A DNA stretch of 64,000 bases from Exobacillus caeni (GTDB lineage Bacteria; Bacillota; Bacilli; Bacillales; Guptibacillaceae). The notes beneath the pieces are model-generated. The model had not been told where the DNA came from. It did not search any database and saw only the letters and a list, made by a program, of their open reading frames with translations. Shown here piece after piece: positions 51,792 through 62,012 of the stretch. A program made the translations under genes and the position numbers. The stretch's first letter is position 1, and the number at the start of each line of letters is the position of its first letter. Location of the stretch: positions 186,001 through 250,000 of the forward strand of contig NZ_SWLG01000005.1 of assembly GCF_005747095.1 (NCBI RefSeq), read 5' to 3'.

Positions 51792-52988
51792 TCAAGTGGT
51801 GATTTTCTTTTTCTTTTCCTTTTCTTGCTTCTCTGGTTTTAACAGCTCTACTAATTCTGGAGACGGGTTTCGCACCACTTTTTCTCCTGCTTTTAAGCCA
51901 TTAACGATTTCGACTAACTCTTTCTTTTGCTGGCCAATCGTAACCGCACGCATTTCGATTCCTTTTTTTGTTTTTGCCAAAACAAATTGTTCTTGCCCTT
52001 TTATAACCAGTGCATCGCTGGTGATGACCGGCGCATTCTCGTTTACTTTTACGGCAACATCAAGCGATACGTGATAGCCATTTTTTAACTGCATGTCTTC
52101 ATTTTCTAGATCAACAACAAAAGAGTAGTACGTTTTTCCGTCTTCAGAAGCGTATTCTTCCTTTGATACCGGAAAGTCGCTTATGCTGCTCACTGCGCCT
52201 TTCCATCGCTTTGAAGGAATAACGCTTGTCATCATCTCTACCGGCTGGCCATCTTCGAGAAGTTCGAGTTCATACTCAGAAATGAAACCCTTGATCTGGT
52301 GTTCCGAGGAAACAATGTGAACGACCGGTTCTTGTGCACCGTCCGTATTGTTTCCTGGATTTTTGTTTACTTCCGTTATGATCCCGGCCGTTTCACTTGT
52401 TACAATTAATTCTTTGTCCTTTTCTTCTATTAGATCGATTTGCTGTTTTGCTTGTTCTATTTTAAGTTCTGTTAATCGCTTTTCATATTCAGCTTCTTCT
52501 ATTTTTCTTTCAAGCTCAAATTCAAGTGATTGGTTTTGCTGATTTTCTTCTTCAGTCGCACTCATATCATAATCAACTTCATCGAGCTGATTTTCATAAT
52601 TGCCAATCAAATCTTCCTGCTGATCTGCTTCTACTTCCAACCGATCTATCTCAGCATTTAATTGCTCTATCCTATCTTCATATTCTTCATTTTCATAACG
52701 AAACAACTCCGTCCCTACAGTAACTTGCTGGCCTTCTTGAACATTCATTTCAGCGATAGGGCCAAGTTTTTCATTCTGGTAAACATTCTCTTCCTGGGCC
52801 GGGATGACGATCCCTTCAGCCGGAACAATTTCTTTGAACGTTTCCTGCTTCACTTTTAAGGTTTCAAGTTCTTCTTCTGTTTCTATTTTTTCGTTTAATA
52901 AATAACTGTTCAAACTGATAAAAGCTATTATAAATACCGCTGTTACAGTTAATACAATCCATTTTGCTTTCAATTCATATGCCCCCAT
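51792..52988 (-). CDS. HlyD-family membrane-fusion protein, YknX-like
   Basis: The start is uncertain: ATG 52988 (MGAYELKAKW) leaves a ten-base gap after the Yip1 gene, but an upstream ATG at 53021 would overlap it. The product of about 398 residues has one N-terminal membrane helix (KWIVLTVTAVFIIAFISL), a lipoyl-like region, a long coiled coil (about residues 100-190 of this form, Glu/Gln-rich) and C-terminal beta domains. This is the architecture of membrane-fusion proteins such as YknX of the YknWXYZ toxin-protection transporter. The ATPase YknY and permease YknZ are absent here. Confidence 0.82.
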   Translation of the reverse strand: MGAYELKAKWIVLTVTAVFIIAFISLNSYLLNEKIETEEELETLKVKQETFKEIVPAEGIVIPAQEENVYQNEKLGPIAEMNVQEGQQVTVGTELFRYENEEYEDRIEQLNAEIDRLEVEADQQEDLIGNYENQLDEVDYDMSATEEENQQNQSLEFELERKIEEAEYEKRLTELKIEQAKQQIDLIEEKDKELIVTSETAGIITEVNKNPGNNTDGAQEPVVHIVSSEHQIKGFISEYELELLEDGQPVEMMTSVIPSKRWKGAVSSISDFPVSKEEYASEDGKTYYSFVVDLENEDMQLKNGYHVSLDVAVKVNENAPVITSDALVIKGQEQFVLAKTKKGIEMRAVTIGQQKKELVEIVNGLKAGEKVVRNPSPELVELLKPEKQEKEKKKKITT

Positions 52989-52998
52989 TTTCCAATGA

Positions 52999-53646
52999 TC
53001 AGAGTGCCTGGAATCCTGCATAGACTAATAATGCAGCTAACGTTAAACCGACGATCGATAAAACAGTATAAACGTTCGAACGCTTTGCTGCATTTTTCAA
53101 AGCAAAAAATTGAACGATCCATATCCAACCTAAAAATATTGTTATAGAATACAAGAAAGATAATATAAAAGATTGATTCGTAATTAGGTCAGCAAGCACT
53201 CCCAGACTGAAAGGCGAATAGTCATTCGGAACATGGAGCGCCGCAATAAACGGAAGCTGCAAACATGCTGCGATTAAAAACACGACATAAGTATATGTAT
53301 GTAAAACAAACAACTTTTTAAATCCTACCTCCTGAAAAAAAGGCCAATATAAGATTGCACCAACTGCAATAGCGATAAGTGGAATGATTATTCCCGTTAT
53401 CCCGCCTGTAATAAATTCAGTAAGCAAAACATTTGTTTGATTACCTTCAGATAAATAGCTGTATTCGGGTAATGTACCCGCAAATTGGACATTCAGTACT
53501 GCTGTTACAGCCCACACTATTGAACTTACCGCCAACAAGACGATGAATCTCCAGATAAATCCCCTCTCCCGCGTTTCTTTTTTAAATGTTTGGAAATGCC
53601 GGGTAGGCTTTGTTATGCCATAAAAAAATCGTACACCGTGAGACAT
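52999..53646 (-). CDS. Yip1-family membrane protein, YknW-like
   Basis: A 215-residue protein with an N-terminal basic cytoplasmic segment (about 1-30) and five predicted membrane helices, matching the Yip1 pattern. In B. subtilis YknW has this architecture and assembles with YknX. It is the first gene of a two-gene operon; the ribosome site AAGGAGGATACAGC precedes the ATG. Its assignment rests on topology and on the adjacent HlyD gene rather than on a strong motif. Confidence 0.75.
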   Translation of the reverse strand: MSHGVRFFYGITKPTRHFQTFKKETRERGFIWRFIVLLAVSSIVWAVTAVLNVQFAGTLPEYSYLSEGNQTNVLLTEFITGGITGIIIPLIAIAVGAILYWPFFQEVGFKKLFVLHTYTYVVFLIAACLQLPFIAALHVPNDYSPFSLGVLADLITNQSFILSFLYSITIFLGWIWIVQFFALKNAAKRSNVYTVLSIVGLTLAALLVYAGFQAL

Positions 53647-53838
53647 GCTGTATCCTCCTTAACCTGTCACAGAAAAGCAATTTGCTTCTCAATCTCCTAA
53701 ACTATATTTTTACATAAAGTACTCTATTTTGACAGAGCCAAACGTATTTTCTTTACATTTTTTTCATGTTCTTTTATTATTTTTTTCCCCTGACTTCTCT
53801 TCCAAATACGTACTATTTAGGAAAATCATCCATAAAGA

Positions 53839-53886
53839 AAAGACTGGTTGAGAACGAGCATCACCAAACGGTTCCCTCCAGTCTTT
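53839..53886 (-). terminator. Terminator of addBA
   Basis: AAAGACTGG and CCAGTCTTT pair across about 30 bases that contain an inner GAAC/GTTC stem; on the minus strand TTTTCTTT follows. Confidence 0.75.
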
Positions 53887-53892
53887 TGCTTT

Positions 53893-56800
53893 TTATATTG
53901 TAATAGCTGTTTCACTATCAAAATAATAAACGATTTTTTCCTTGCATGGTTTTTTCCATATTTGCTGTACCGCACTTGCATAAAGGTCAAGCTGGACACG
54001 ATACCTTTCCCTCATTACCTTATCCGCATGCTCTTCCGTTGTAAACCGGCCGGAAATATTATCTGTTTTATAATCTATTAACACAAGGCCGTCTTCTTCC
54101 TCTAGAATGCAATCGATCACACCCTGAAGCAGAACTGTTTCGTTATCGCCTTTCCAGTCGGTATTGGCCCAATCAGCAGGGACCCCAAGGCTGAAAGGGA
54201 TCTCTTTATGGATTTTCTTGGCGTCCAGTACTCTGCTACCGAGATCGGAGTGAAAGAATGCGAGCACTTTTCCTCTTTCAATCGCTTCTGCTTGCTCTCT
54301 TGTTAAAAGCTCTTTTTGTTCCAGCATGGTGATTTGTTCTTCGAGCATTTCCGAAGTTACATCCTTTTTGCCAACTAAATGCTGCATGACAATATGCATT
54401 GCCGTTCCTTTTTCAGCAGGTGTAAGGCTTTTGCTCTGGAGAAACTTCGGCCTCTCGGCGATGGGTTTCTGAAATTGCTTAATGAACTCTTTATCGCTTC
54501 TTTCATCATCAAAAATCTCTTTTTGCCGTTTGATCTCCGTTACTGTTTGTTTTGACATGCGGCTAACCGCAGAAGAATGAGGATATTGCCACTTTAATTG
54601 CCGATTGATTTGCTCTTCCCACTCTCCACTGACATGAACAGGCTCTTGATTGCGAATCAATGATAAAATAGCTTCTTCCTGCTTTTCAGCCTCGCCCTCA
54701 ATTTGACTGAATTCGCCAGCTTCAAATTGTTCGAACTTCCAAGTGGAAGGATGCTGATAAATATCTTCCACAATTGTTTCAGGAACAGAATAACGTTCTC
54801 TTAACGGTTTCAAATCGCGATGGCGAATAAGTGACGGCCCGATCCAATCCAGGTACGATTTGCTTTTCGCACGTTCATAATCCGGTAAAATCCACTTTTC
54901 TTCACCTGCTGATTCAAGCCACTTTTGAACCTCTTTTTCAAAATCATTAACCGTTCCGACCAAATAGAGTTTTTCACGAGAACGGGTTAAAGCGACATAC
55001 AACACCCTCATTTCTTCTGCGATCAATTCCATCTTCATGCGTTTCTGAATGGTAACCAGCGGAAGAGTAGGGTAACTGATTCGCTGGATAGGATCAATAT
55101 ATTTCGTCCCAAAACCGATTTCCTTATGCAGCAGGAACTTATCGTTCAAGTCGCGCATATTAAATTGTTTCGATATACCGGCTAAGAAAACGACAGGAAA
55201 CTCTAATCCCTTGCTTTTGTGAATCGTCATCAGACGTACAACATCTTCCTGTTCACCGAGTGCTCTCGCTGTTCCAAGATCACCGCCCTGCTCTTGCATT
55301 CGCTCAATGAATCGCAAAAATCTGAACAGGCCCCTGAAGCTCGTCGATTCGTACTGTCTCGCACGGTCATACAGTGCACGGAGGTTTGCCTGCCTTTGGA
55401 TTCCTCCTGGCAATCCTCCAACAAAATCAAAATATTTCGTTTCTCGATACAATTGCCAGATTAAATCTGATAATGCCCCTTCCCTTGCCCTGGCACGCCA
55501 TTCGTTTAAAACGTTCACGAACTTTCCAAGCTTTTGATTTAACTCGTTGTCTGAAGTTGTTTCTGCCAGGAAGTGCTTGAGCGCCTGGAAGTAGCTTGCC
55601 TTCTTATCATGAATGCGAATCCGGGCAAGCTCTTCTTCAGACAGTCCAACGATAGGGGAACGAAGGACAGCTGCAAGCGGAATATCTTGATATGGATTAT
55701 CGATGACTTTTAATAACGACATCATGACGGAAACCTCTGTAGCATCAAAATAACCGGTTGATAATTCTGCATATGAAGGTATTCCCGCCTGCTTTAGCTC
55801 TTCTAAGATCGTCGGTGCCCAGCTGGAAGTGGCACGAAGCAATATGACGATATCCCTGTATTCAATCGGGCGCATGTATCCGCCTTTTTTATCAAATACC
55901 TTTGTCCTTGTTCCTCCGTCCTTCCCCAACAATCCTTTGATTTTCTTAGCCAACAACCGGGCTTCAAGCTGCACTTTTTCTAGTTCAGCTCCTTCTTGCT
56001 CTTCTTCATCGTCATCAGCTGGCGTTCTGTTAATAAGAAGCAGTTCTGCTTCGGTTCCGTCCGCATGCGGATATTCCGTCCCCTGAACAAGCTCAGCGTC
56101 CCTGTCATACTCAATCTCGCCGACATCCTCGTTCATTATCTGTTTAAACACAAAATTTGTTCCGTCAAGCACTTCACTTCTGCTTCGGAAATTTTTAGCA
56201 AGATCGATTCTTTTTCCCCCGATCTCACCAGCTTTTGTAAACATTTTATATTTCATTAAAAACAGTCCCGGTTCAGCAAGCCGGAAGCGGTAGATGCTTT
56301 GTTTGACATCCCCTACCATAAACAGGTTGCCACTATCCTCTTCGCTTTCAGAAACAAGCTTTAAAATAGTTTCCTGTACAAGGTTCGTATCCTGGTATTC
56401 ATCCACAAGTACTTCTACAAATTGCTTTCGAAAATCCGAGGCTGCATCAGACGGAACCGGATTTTCCTGTACGGCTTTTTCGTCAAGAAGCACCGCAAGG
56501 CAATAATGTTCCAGATCCGCATAATCTACAAGCCCCTTTTCCTGTTTTTTGCTCTGGTACTTTAATCCGAATTCTTTTACAAGCGATACAAGGGTTCGAA
56601 TGACAGGCGATAGGGCCTTGAGGTCTTCAAGATACTCCTCCGGCTCTCTTTCGAATAAGTCTTCTTTTAAAGAACCAAGCGATTTCTTCACGCTGTCTCG
56701 AATCACTTTCACTTGATCGATGTAACGTGATTCATATTGGTCGCCTTTACATGATTTTAAGCGACCGAACTTAACACCCTTGAACGCTTCGTATAGCTTT

Positions 56801-57630
56801 TCCCATGATTGTTCTGCAGCTTGTAACAAGAGTCTGACCATCGTAAGCTCTTCCTCCAGGTTTTGAAGGTATGGCTCGGGTCCGCCTGGTTTATATGCAA
56901 TTTCGATCGCTTTTTCATACATCGTTTCAAAGCCTTTAAGCTGGCGCTTTACATCCCCGATAATTTCCGAAATCCAGGAAAGATTTTCGAAGTCCCCGGT
57001 ATCATCATATTTTGAGGCCATTTCATCCAGCCAGGAATTTGGCCACGGATGGCTTCTTGAAAAGTTATATAGTTTTTCAACTAATAGTTGAAGGTCAACA
57101 TCACTTCTGTCAGTGCTGTATCGATCAACTAAGTCAAAAAACTTTTCATTGTCTTCCTGGCTATAGTTTTCTTCAAAAAGTTCCTCGAGTGCTTCCTCCC
57201 TCAACAAAGAAGCTTCTGTATCATCGGCAACACGAAATCCAGGATCTAGATCAACTTTGTAATAATAGCGCCGGAGTACTTCCATACAAAAAGAATGCAG
57301 TGTTGAAATAGATGCTCTATTAATTAAAGAAAGCTGCCGCCTCAAATAGACGGAGGAAGGCTGTTCTTTCAATTGTTTTTCGAGTGCATCACCGATTCTT
57401 TTTCTCATTTCAGCTGCGGCTGCATTCGTGAACGTCACGATAAGGAGGCGATCTACCTCAGCCGGGTCTGATTCATCCGTTATCCTTCTTATGATCCGTT
57501 CCACTAGCACGGCAGTTTTTCCGGAACCCGCTGCGGCTGCAACAAGGATATCCTGGTTTCTCGAAGCGATCGCTTCCCATTGTTCATCAGTCCAGGTAGA
57601 CCCTTCAGGTTTTTTTAATAAATCATTCAC
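53893..57630 (-). CDS. addA: ATP-dependent helicase/nuclease subunit AddA
   Basis: A 1245-residue UvrD-family helicase-nuclease of normal length. Walker A is VAAAAGSGKTAVLVERI near residue 30, motif II is VDEYQDTN, motif III region MVGDVKQSIYRFR, and the C-terminal RecB-type nuclease motif is VLIDYKTDNI. Its GTG start overlaps addB by eight bases. With AddB it resects double-strand breaks until a Chi site and loads RecA. Synteny with B. subtilis is kept, although sbcD and sbcC are not found after it in this window. Confidence 0.96.
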   Translation of the reverse strand: MNDLLKKPEGSTWTDEQWEAIASRNQDILVAAAAGSGKTAVLVERIIRRITDESDPAEVDRLLIVTFTNAAAAEMRKRIGDALEKQLKEQPSSVYLRRQLSLINRASISTLHSFCMEVLRRYYYKVDLDPGFRVADDTEASLLREEALEELFEENYSQEDNEKFFDLVDRYSTDRSDVDLQLLVEKLYNFSRSHPWPNSWLDEMASKYDDTGDFENLSWISEIIGDVKRQLKGFETMYEKAIEIAYKPGGPEPYLQNLEEELTMVRLLLQAAEQSWEKLYEAFKGVKFGRLKSCKGDQYESRYIDQVKVIRDSVKKSLGSLKEDLFEREPEEYLEDLKALSPVIRTLVSLVKEFGLKYQSKKQEKGLVDYADLEHYCLAVLLDEKAVQENPVPSDAASDFRKQFVEVLVDEYQDTNLVQETILKLVSESEEDSGNLFMVGDVKQSIYRFRLAEPGLFLMKYKMFTKAGEIGGKRIDLAKNFRSRSEVLDGTNFVFKQIMNEDVGEIEYDRDAELVQGTEYPHADGTEAELLLINRTPADDDEEEQEGAELEKVQLEARLLAKKIKGLLGKDGGTRTKVFDKKGGYMRPIEYRDIVILLRATSSWAPTILEELKQAGIPSYAELSTGYFDATEVSVMMSLLKVIDNPYQDIPLAAVLRSPIVGLSEEELARIRIHDKKASYFQALKHFLAETTSDNELNQKLGKFVNVLNEWRARAREGALSDLIWQLYRETKYFDFVGGLPGGIQRQANLRALYDRARQYESTSFRGLFRFLRFIERMQEQGGDLGTARALGEQEDVVRLMTIHKSKGLEFPVVFLAGISKQFNMRDLNDKFLLHKEIGFGTKYIDPIQRISYPTLPLVTIQKRMKMELIAEEMRVLYVALTRSREKLYLVGTVNDFEKEVQKWLESAGEEKWILPDYERAKSKSYLDWIGPSLIRHRDLKPLRERYSVPETIVEDIYQHPSTWKFEQFEAGEFSQIEGEAEKQEEAILSLIRNQEPVHVSGEWEEQINRQLKWQYPHSSAVSRMSKQTVTEIKRQKEIFDDERSDKEFIKQFQKPIAERPKFLQSKSLTPAEKGTAMHIVMQHLVGKKDVTSEMLEEQITMLEQKELLTREQAEAIERGKVLAFFHSDLGSRVLDAKKIHKEIPFSLGVPADWANTDWKGDNETVLLQGVIDCILEEEDGLVLIDYKTDNISGRFTTEEHADKVMRERYRVQLDLYASAVQQIWKKPCKEKIVYYFDSETAITI

Positions 57631-60600
57631 CGATTAGTCCTCCTTTCTCCAAAATCTTCTGCAAATACACGTCATCGCTCGCAGCTGGCAGCTGTCTAAA
57701 ACGGTTATCTTCCATCGCCTGGTCGAACTGGCAAATCGACCTGAACGAACAATACATACATGGCGTGTTTTCTTTTAATTTATATGGTGATATCTCGATG
57801 ATTCCATCTGAAATATTAGTGCCAACTTTTTCAATGGTATTTCTTGTATACTGTCTGACAGCTTCAAATTGATCCCGGGAAATGACAGATGAATTTTTAT
57901 AGAAAGAGCCGTCCTTTTTCAATCCTGCCGGGATAATGTCAGAACGGCCAGAAAAGATATCTTCATCCATGAGCGCAGCTGCTTCTTTGTCCGCTAAAAG
58001 CATTCCCTTCATTTTAAATCGTTTGAACAACTCACGGTCAATTTCGCTTCCCGGCAATGCCATTTTTGATTGCAGCATCGGATTATGGACATGGAAGTAT
58101 AATACTCCAGCAGGCAGGGCTTCTTTTCCAAGCCACTGTTTTGAATAAGTCACCACAACATCCAGATACGTGAGCATTTGCAGCGCCAGGCCAAAGTATA
58201 CTTCAGCAAGATTAAGCGACTTACCGCTTGATTTATAATCGATGACTCTTAATAATAACCCATTATCTGTCAACGCCCGGTCGACGCGGTCGATCCTTCC
58301 TATCAATTCTAGCTTGCTGCCGTTTTTTAAGTTAAGTTGGATAGGAGGAATCTCTGCCCCCGGACCAAAGCCCAGTTCAAGTCCAATCGGTGAAAACCCG
58401 CTCTTTCTCGCCTGCTGCCCAAGTACAGAAGAAGCTCGCCCAACCACCTGTTTTAACTTTCTTGTTAAATAGTAGTGGCGGTTAGAGCTTAACAGAATCT
58501 CATTCTGCAGCCTCGGAGCAAGATGGGTCACTGCTCTGTCCGCTAGTTCCTGGAGCTGCTTAGGCGACAGTTTGCCCCAGTCCAACTGATGCTGTCGAAT
58601 ATGTTCTGATACAAGCTTCAATGCCGAATGGAAAAGCTGGCCGATATCAGGCGCTTCCAGTTTAAACATCTGGCGTTCTTTCAGCTTTAAACCATGTGAA
58701 ACAAACTGTGAAAACGCACATGCTTGATAACGCTCCATTCGGGATACACTGGCCTTAATCGTTGAGCCATAAAGCTCACGGCTTGTTTCAGGCTGCAGTT
58801 TCGCGGCGATATTCCGATAAAATAAGCTGTGGATGATCCTCCCGCTTTCAGGATGCGATTCAGCATTTTCCACAAACCAGTTATAAACATCCCACCACAA
58901 CTCATGAATGCTGTAACCCCTTTTCCACTGGCGGAGCCTGCCAGTAAGGGCAGAGAATGCCTGTGCTGGATTTGCCGCAAACAACCATTCTATCCCTTCA
59001 TCTTCTCCAGGGTCAGCAAATAACAGCTTTTCTTGGAGTGTCGGAAACAAATCTTTTATCCTATTTACCACCATAGAAGGCTGAAGTCCTTTTCCTTCCT
59101 CATCAGCAAGAGGATAACTGATCCATAAACGCTCAGAAGATGTTGCGAGGGCATTGTAAATCAAGAACTGTTCATCGAGCAGTTTACGTTTCAATGTAGG
59201 TGCAAGCACGGCGCCCTTATCTTCCATCCATTCTCTCTCTTGTTCTGAAAGGATCCCTTCTTCTGCCATCCTTGAAGGGATCACTCCATCATTAACACCA
59301 AGAAGAAAGCCGCATTTGACGTTTGAAAAACGGGTCCTATCCAGACTGCCGATTAAAACCTGATCAAGCGCAGGAGGAACGAGCCCAAACTTCATGCTCT
59401 CCAATCCAGCTTCCACTACTTTAACAAACATATCGAAAGGAAGACTCTCCTCCCCGATGATTTCTACAAGCTCGTCGATCATTTGGATAACTGCTCGCCA
59501 TACCTGGTCGTGTTCTCTCGCTTTTGCAAGGTTTCCGTTCTTTTCCGCGCTGGTTCTTAAACGCTCGATTTTTTCCGGAACATCCAACCCTTCTAATAAG
59601 TAATAGAGCGCTTCACTCATTTGTCGTGCGTTCTTTGCTTTTTTTATTTTCCTTTCAAACGAATAAAGGGGAGCAACGATTACTTCCCGCATATCATTTA
59701 TGACCTTCTGCTTTTCCTTCTGTTCGTCTGTTGTTTCCGGTTCTTCATCTTCAAGCTGTCTGAACTGGCGGTACTCCCACTGTTCGTCCTTTTTCCATCT
59801 ATGACCTTTAATTCCGTATGCAAGGACATAATTTTCAAGTTCATCCATTTTTTCCCGATACTCTTCTCTGGATACTCCCTCATCGAGCGGAAATAGCAGT
59901 TCAGTCTTGGCACATCGGAACACCGCTTCATATCTCCAGTTATAAAGAACGGTATCAAGACTCGACCTTATAAGCTCAATCACAGGGTGATACAGCATGG
60001 AGCGTTTTTCATCGGCAAAATAAGGAATGTTATAGTCATTAAAAACAGTTTCGATTAAGTCATAGTAGCTTCCCATGTTTCGGACCATGACTGCTATGTC
60101 ACGGAACCGAACGTTTTTGTCGCGCACTAAATGGATAATTTCCCTCGCTGCCGCTTCTACTTCCGCTCGCCTATTCACAGAACTGTGCAGCTTGATTTGA
60201 TTAACAGGTTCATTAAAAGAAGACGCTGGCCTTGCAAAATAATTCTGTTCAAGGTGTGAAAGCTCAGCTGCACTAAATCTTTTTGATGGCCCACTGAGCG
60301 TTACTGGTTCTTCATATGGAACATTAAGTTCGTTTGCTAGATCGATCAATTTACAATATGTGCTTCCCGCTTCATGAAACAGGTCGAGTTCATGGGGGAG
60401 CTGTTCGTACACATGCTCCATCGTAAGGCATATCGTCACTTTCTTTGCGTGTTTTAATAGAGAAGAAAGCACTAAATACTCCTGAGGGGTAAAGCTATGA
60501 AAACCATCGATAACTATTTCAGCCTCGCGTATGTATTCTGAATCCAATATCCGTTCAGACAAAAGTTTCAAATAATCCTCTGAATCAACATACCTGCCTA

Positions 60601-61129
60601 TCATCGCCTGTTCAAAATCCTGATAGATTAGTTGAAGATCATGCAATTTGTCTTTTAAGATCCCTCTTCCGGTATCATTATCCTCTCCTATTCCACGTAA
60701 TAGCTGATCGAGCCTGCCAGATTCCAGACAGTATCTCTTAAACTCTGTTATCATGTCATTCAACTGATCGACAAAGCCAGTTTTATTCGAGGAACGCTGA
60801 AATACTTTCAAGTCCTGCTTTCTTTTCTCAATAACGTTTCTAAGCATCATGCTTGTCCCGGTTGAACTAAGGTGAAGACGAGCCAATCCGCCTGTTTCCT
60901 GGAGAATTTTCCACGCAAGCCTTGTAAAGCTAAATACCTGTGAACGGATCATGCCTTCAATCCCAGGTGTATCGATCAGCTCATATTCGGATTGAAAAGT
61001 CATTTGTTCGGGAACTAAATATATAATAGGATCTCCCATTGGGTCTTCTTTCAACTGCGTTCTGATATGATTTAAGCAATGCGTTGTTTTACCTGCTCCT
61101 GCTCTTCCTATTACAAAATGAAGCGCCAA
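57623..61129 (-). CDS. addB: ATP-dependent helicase/nuclease subunit AddB
   Basis: TTG 61129 is taken as the start because GGGGGTGG lies at the right distance; GTG codons upstream in the same frame (to 61138) are alternatives. The 1168-residue protein has an N-terminal P-loop (GRAGAGKTT), an inactivated helicase core that recognises Chi in relatives, and a C-terminal nuclease domain. The iron-sulfur cluster cysteines are visible as ACAFSQF (one Cys) and CMYCSFRSIC near the end (about 1124, 1127, 1133). It forms a heterodimer with AddA. Confidence 0.96.
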   Translation of the reverse strand: MALHFVIGRAGAGKTTHCLNHIRTQLKEDPMGDPIIYLVPEQMTFQSEYELIDTPGIEGMIRSQVFSFTRLAWKILQETGGLARLHLSSTGTSMMLRNVIEKRKQDLKVFQRSSNKTGFVDQLNDMITEFKRYCLESGRLDQLLRGIGEDNDTGRGILKDKLHDLQLIYQDFEQAMIGRYVDSEDYLKLLSERILDSEYIREAEIVIDGFHSFTPQEYLVLSSLLKHAKKVTICLTMEHVYEQLPHELDLFHEAGSTYCKLIDLANELNVPYEEPVTLSGPSKRFSAAELSHLEQNYFARPASSFNEPVNQIKLHSSVNRRAEVEAAAREIIHLVRDKNVRFRDIAVMVRNMGSYYDLIETVFNDYNIPYFADEKRSMLYHPVIELIRSSLDTVLYNWRYEAVFRCAKTELLFPLDEGVSREEYREKMDELENYVLAYGIKGHRWKKDEQWEYRQFRQLEDEEPETTDEQKEKQKVINDMREVIVAPLYSFERKIKKAKNARQMSEALYYLLEGLDVPEKIERLRTSAEKNGNLAKAREHDQVWRAVIQMIDELVEIIGEESLPFDMFVKVVEAGLESMKFGLVPPALDQVLIGSLDRTRFSNVKCGFLLGVNDGVIPSRMAEEGILSEQEREWMEDKGAVLAPTLKRKLLDEQFLIYNALATSSERLWISYPLADEEGKGLQPSMVVNRIKDLFPTLQEKLLFADPGEDEGIEWLFAANPAQAFSALTGRLRQWKRGYSIHELWWDVYNWFVENAESHPESGRIIHSLFYRNIAAKLQPETSRELYGSTIKASVSRMERYQACAFSQFVSHGLKLKERQMFKLEAPDIGQLFHSALKLVSEHIRQHQLDWGKLSPKQLQELADRAVTHLAPRLQNEILLSSNRHYYLTRKLKQVVGRASSVLGQQARKSGFSPIGLELGFGPGAEIPPIQLNLKNGSKLELIGRIDRVDRALTDNGLLLRVIDYKSSGKSLNLAEVYFGLALQMLTYLDVVVTYSKQWLGKEALPAGVLYFHVHNPMLQSKMALPGSEIDRELFKRFKMKGMLLADKEAAALMDEDIFSGRSDIIPAGLKKDGSFYKNSSVISRDQFEAVRQYTRNTIEKVGTNISDGIIEISPYKLKENTPCMYCSFRSICQFDQAMEDNRFRQLPAASDDVYLQKILEKGGLIGE

Positions 61130-61326
61130 CAACACCACCCCCGGTCTATTTTTGCTGTTTTCTATTATCGCATGAATTTCATTAAATTAACAGAGTGTGT
61201 AGAAAGTACGTTCGTATCATTTTTACCATTTTTAAACAATCCAGTAGCTTTTCTTGCAATAATCTTTAAAATTCGCCGTGAATTTTGTAATATAGTAATA
61301 TATTAAACTTTTTGGGAGGAAAATCG

Positions 61327-61956
61327 ATGGCTAATACCTCTCTCACAGGACATTTGTTTTTAGCTAAGCTGATTACACAATACGCTCATCTTCATAAACG
61401 AGCAATCGGAGATACAGCCAGTGAATATATAAAACAGCTAGGACTTCGAACTGGTGAATGGGTCGAAAGCTTTTATGACGATCAAACAAAATGGACGATC
61501 GAAAAGTATGCAGAAACAATAGTAGACTTAAAAAACTCTATCGGCGGTGAATTTGAAATTATTTCCGTCAATAATGAACAAGTTGTTGTAAAAGCTACAT
61601 CCTGCCCATTCGGTAAAGTTGTCCAGGATGCACCGCATTTGTGCAATATGACTTCAAGTGTGTTCGGCGGGATTGCTGCAAGAAGGTTCGGATACGGAAA
61701 AGTGAATTTACGCAAACGGATTGCAAAAGGGGATCCCATTTGCGAGGTAGCGGTCCATTTAAATCCGGCCAGCGAAGAAAAAGGAGACATTTATAAGGGT
61801 CTACCGGTCACACCAGAGAACGGAGACCCGTTTAACTGGGAGGAAGAAACGATCCTGCGCCTGAATGAAGAGCTTCAAAAAAGCGATAAAATGATAATGG
61901 CGTTGCTGGAAGAGTTGCAAGAACTAAGGGGCCAGGTGAATAAAAGCAAGGTGTAA
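61327..61956 (+). CDS. Cysteine-containing MetOD1-like sensory protein
   Basis: ATG 61327 follows TTTTGGGAGGAAAATCG; an upstream ATG in frame at 61312 lacks this. The 209-residue protein has an N-terminal helical part and a central domain with SCPFGKVVQDAPHLC and a third Cys in GDPICEVAVHL, followed by a helical coiled tail. I recognise the pattern of the MetOD1 (methanogen output domain 1) group of V4R-like predicted regulators, by eye only. The Cys residues could bind a metal or Fe-S cluster. It is divergent from addB with its own ribosome site; the target is not known. Confidence 0.75.
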   Translation: MANTSLTGHLFLAKLITQYAHLHKRAIGDTASEYIKQLGLRTGEWVESFYDDQTKWTIEKYAETIVDLKNSIGGEFEIISVNNEQVVVKATSCPFGKVVQDAPHLCNMTSSVFGGIAARRFGYGKVNLRKRIAKGDPICEVAVHLNPASEEKGDIYKGLPVTPENGDPFNWEEETILRLNEELQKSDKMIMALLEELQELRGQVNKSKV

Positions 61957-61961
61957 TCCAT

Positions 61962-61991
61962 AAGAGAGGGCGATTGTTGTCGCCCTCTCTT
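61962..61991. terminator. Hairpin between convergent genes
   Basis: AAGAGAGGGCGA and TCGCCCTCTCTT pair perfectly around TTGTTG. No long T run follows, but the position between convergent genes supports bidirectional termination. Confidence 0.65.
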
Positions 61992-62012
61992 ACTAATATT
62001 CAACACAAAAAA

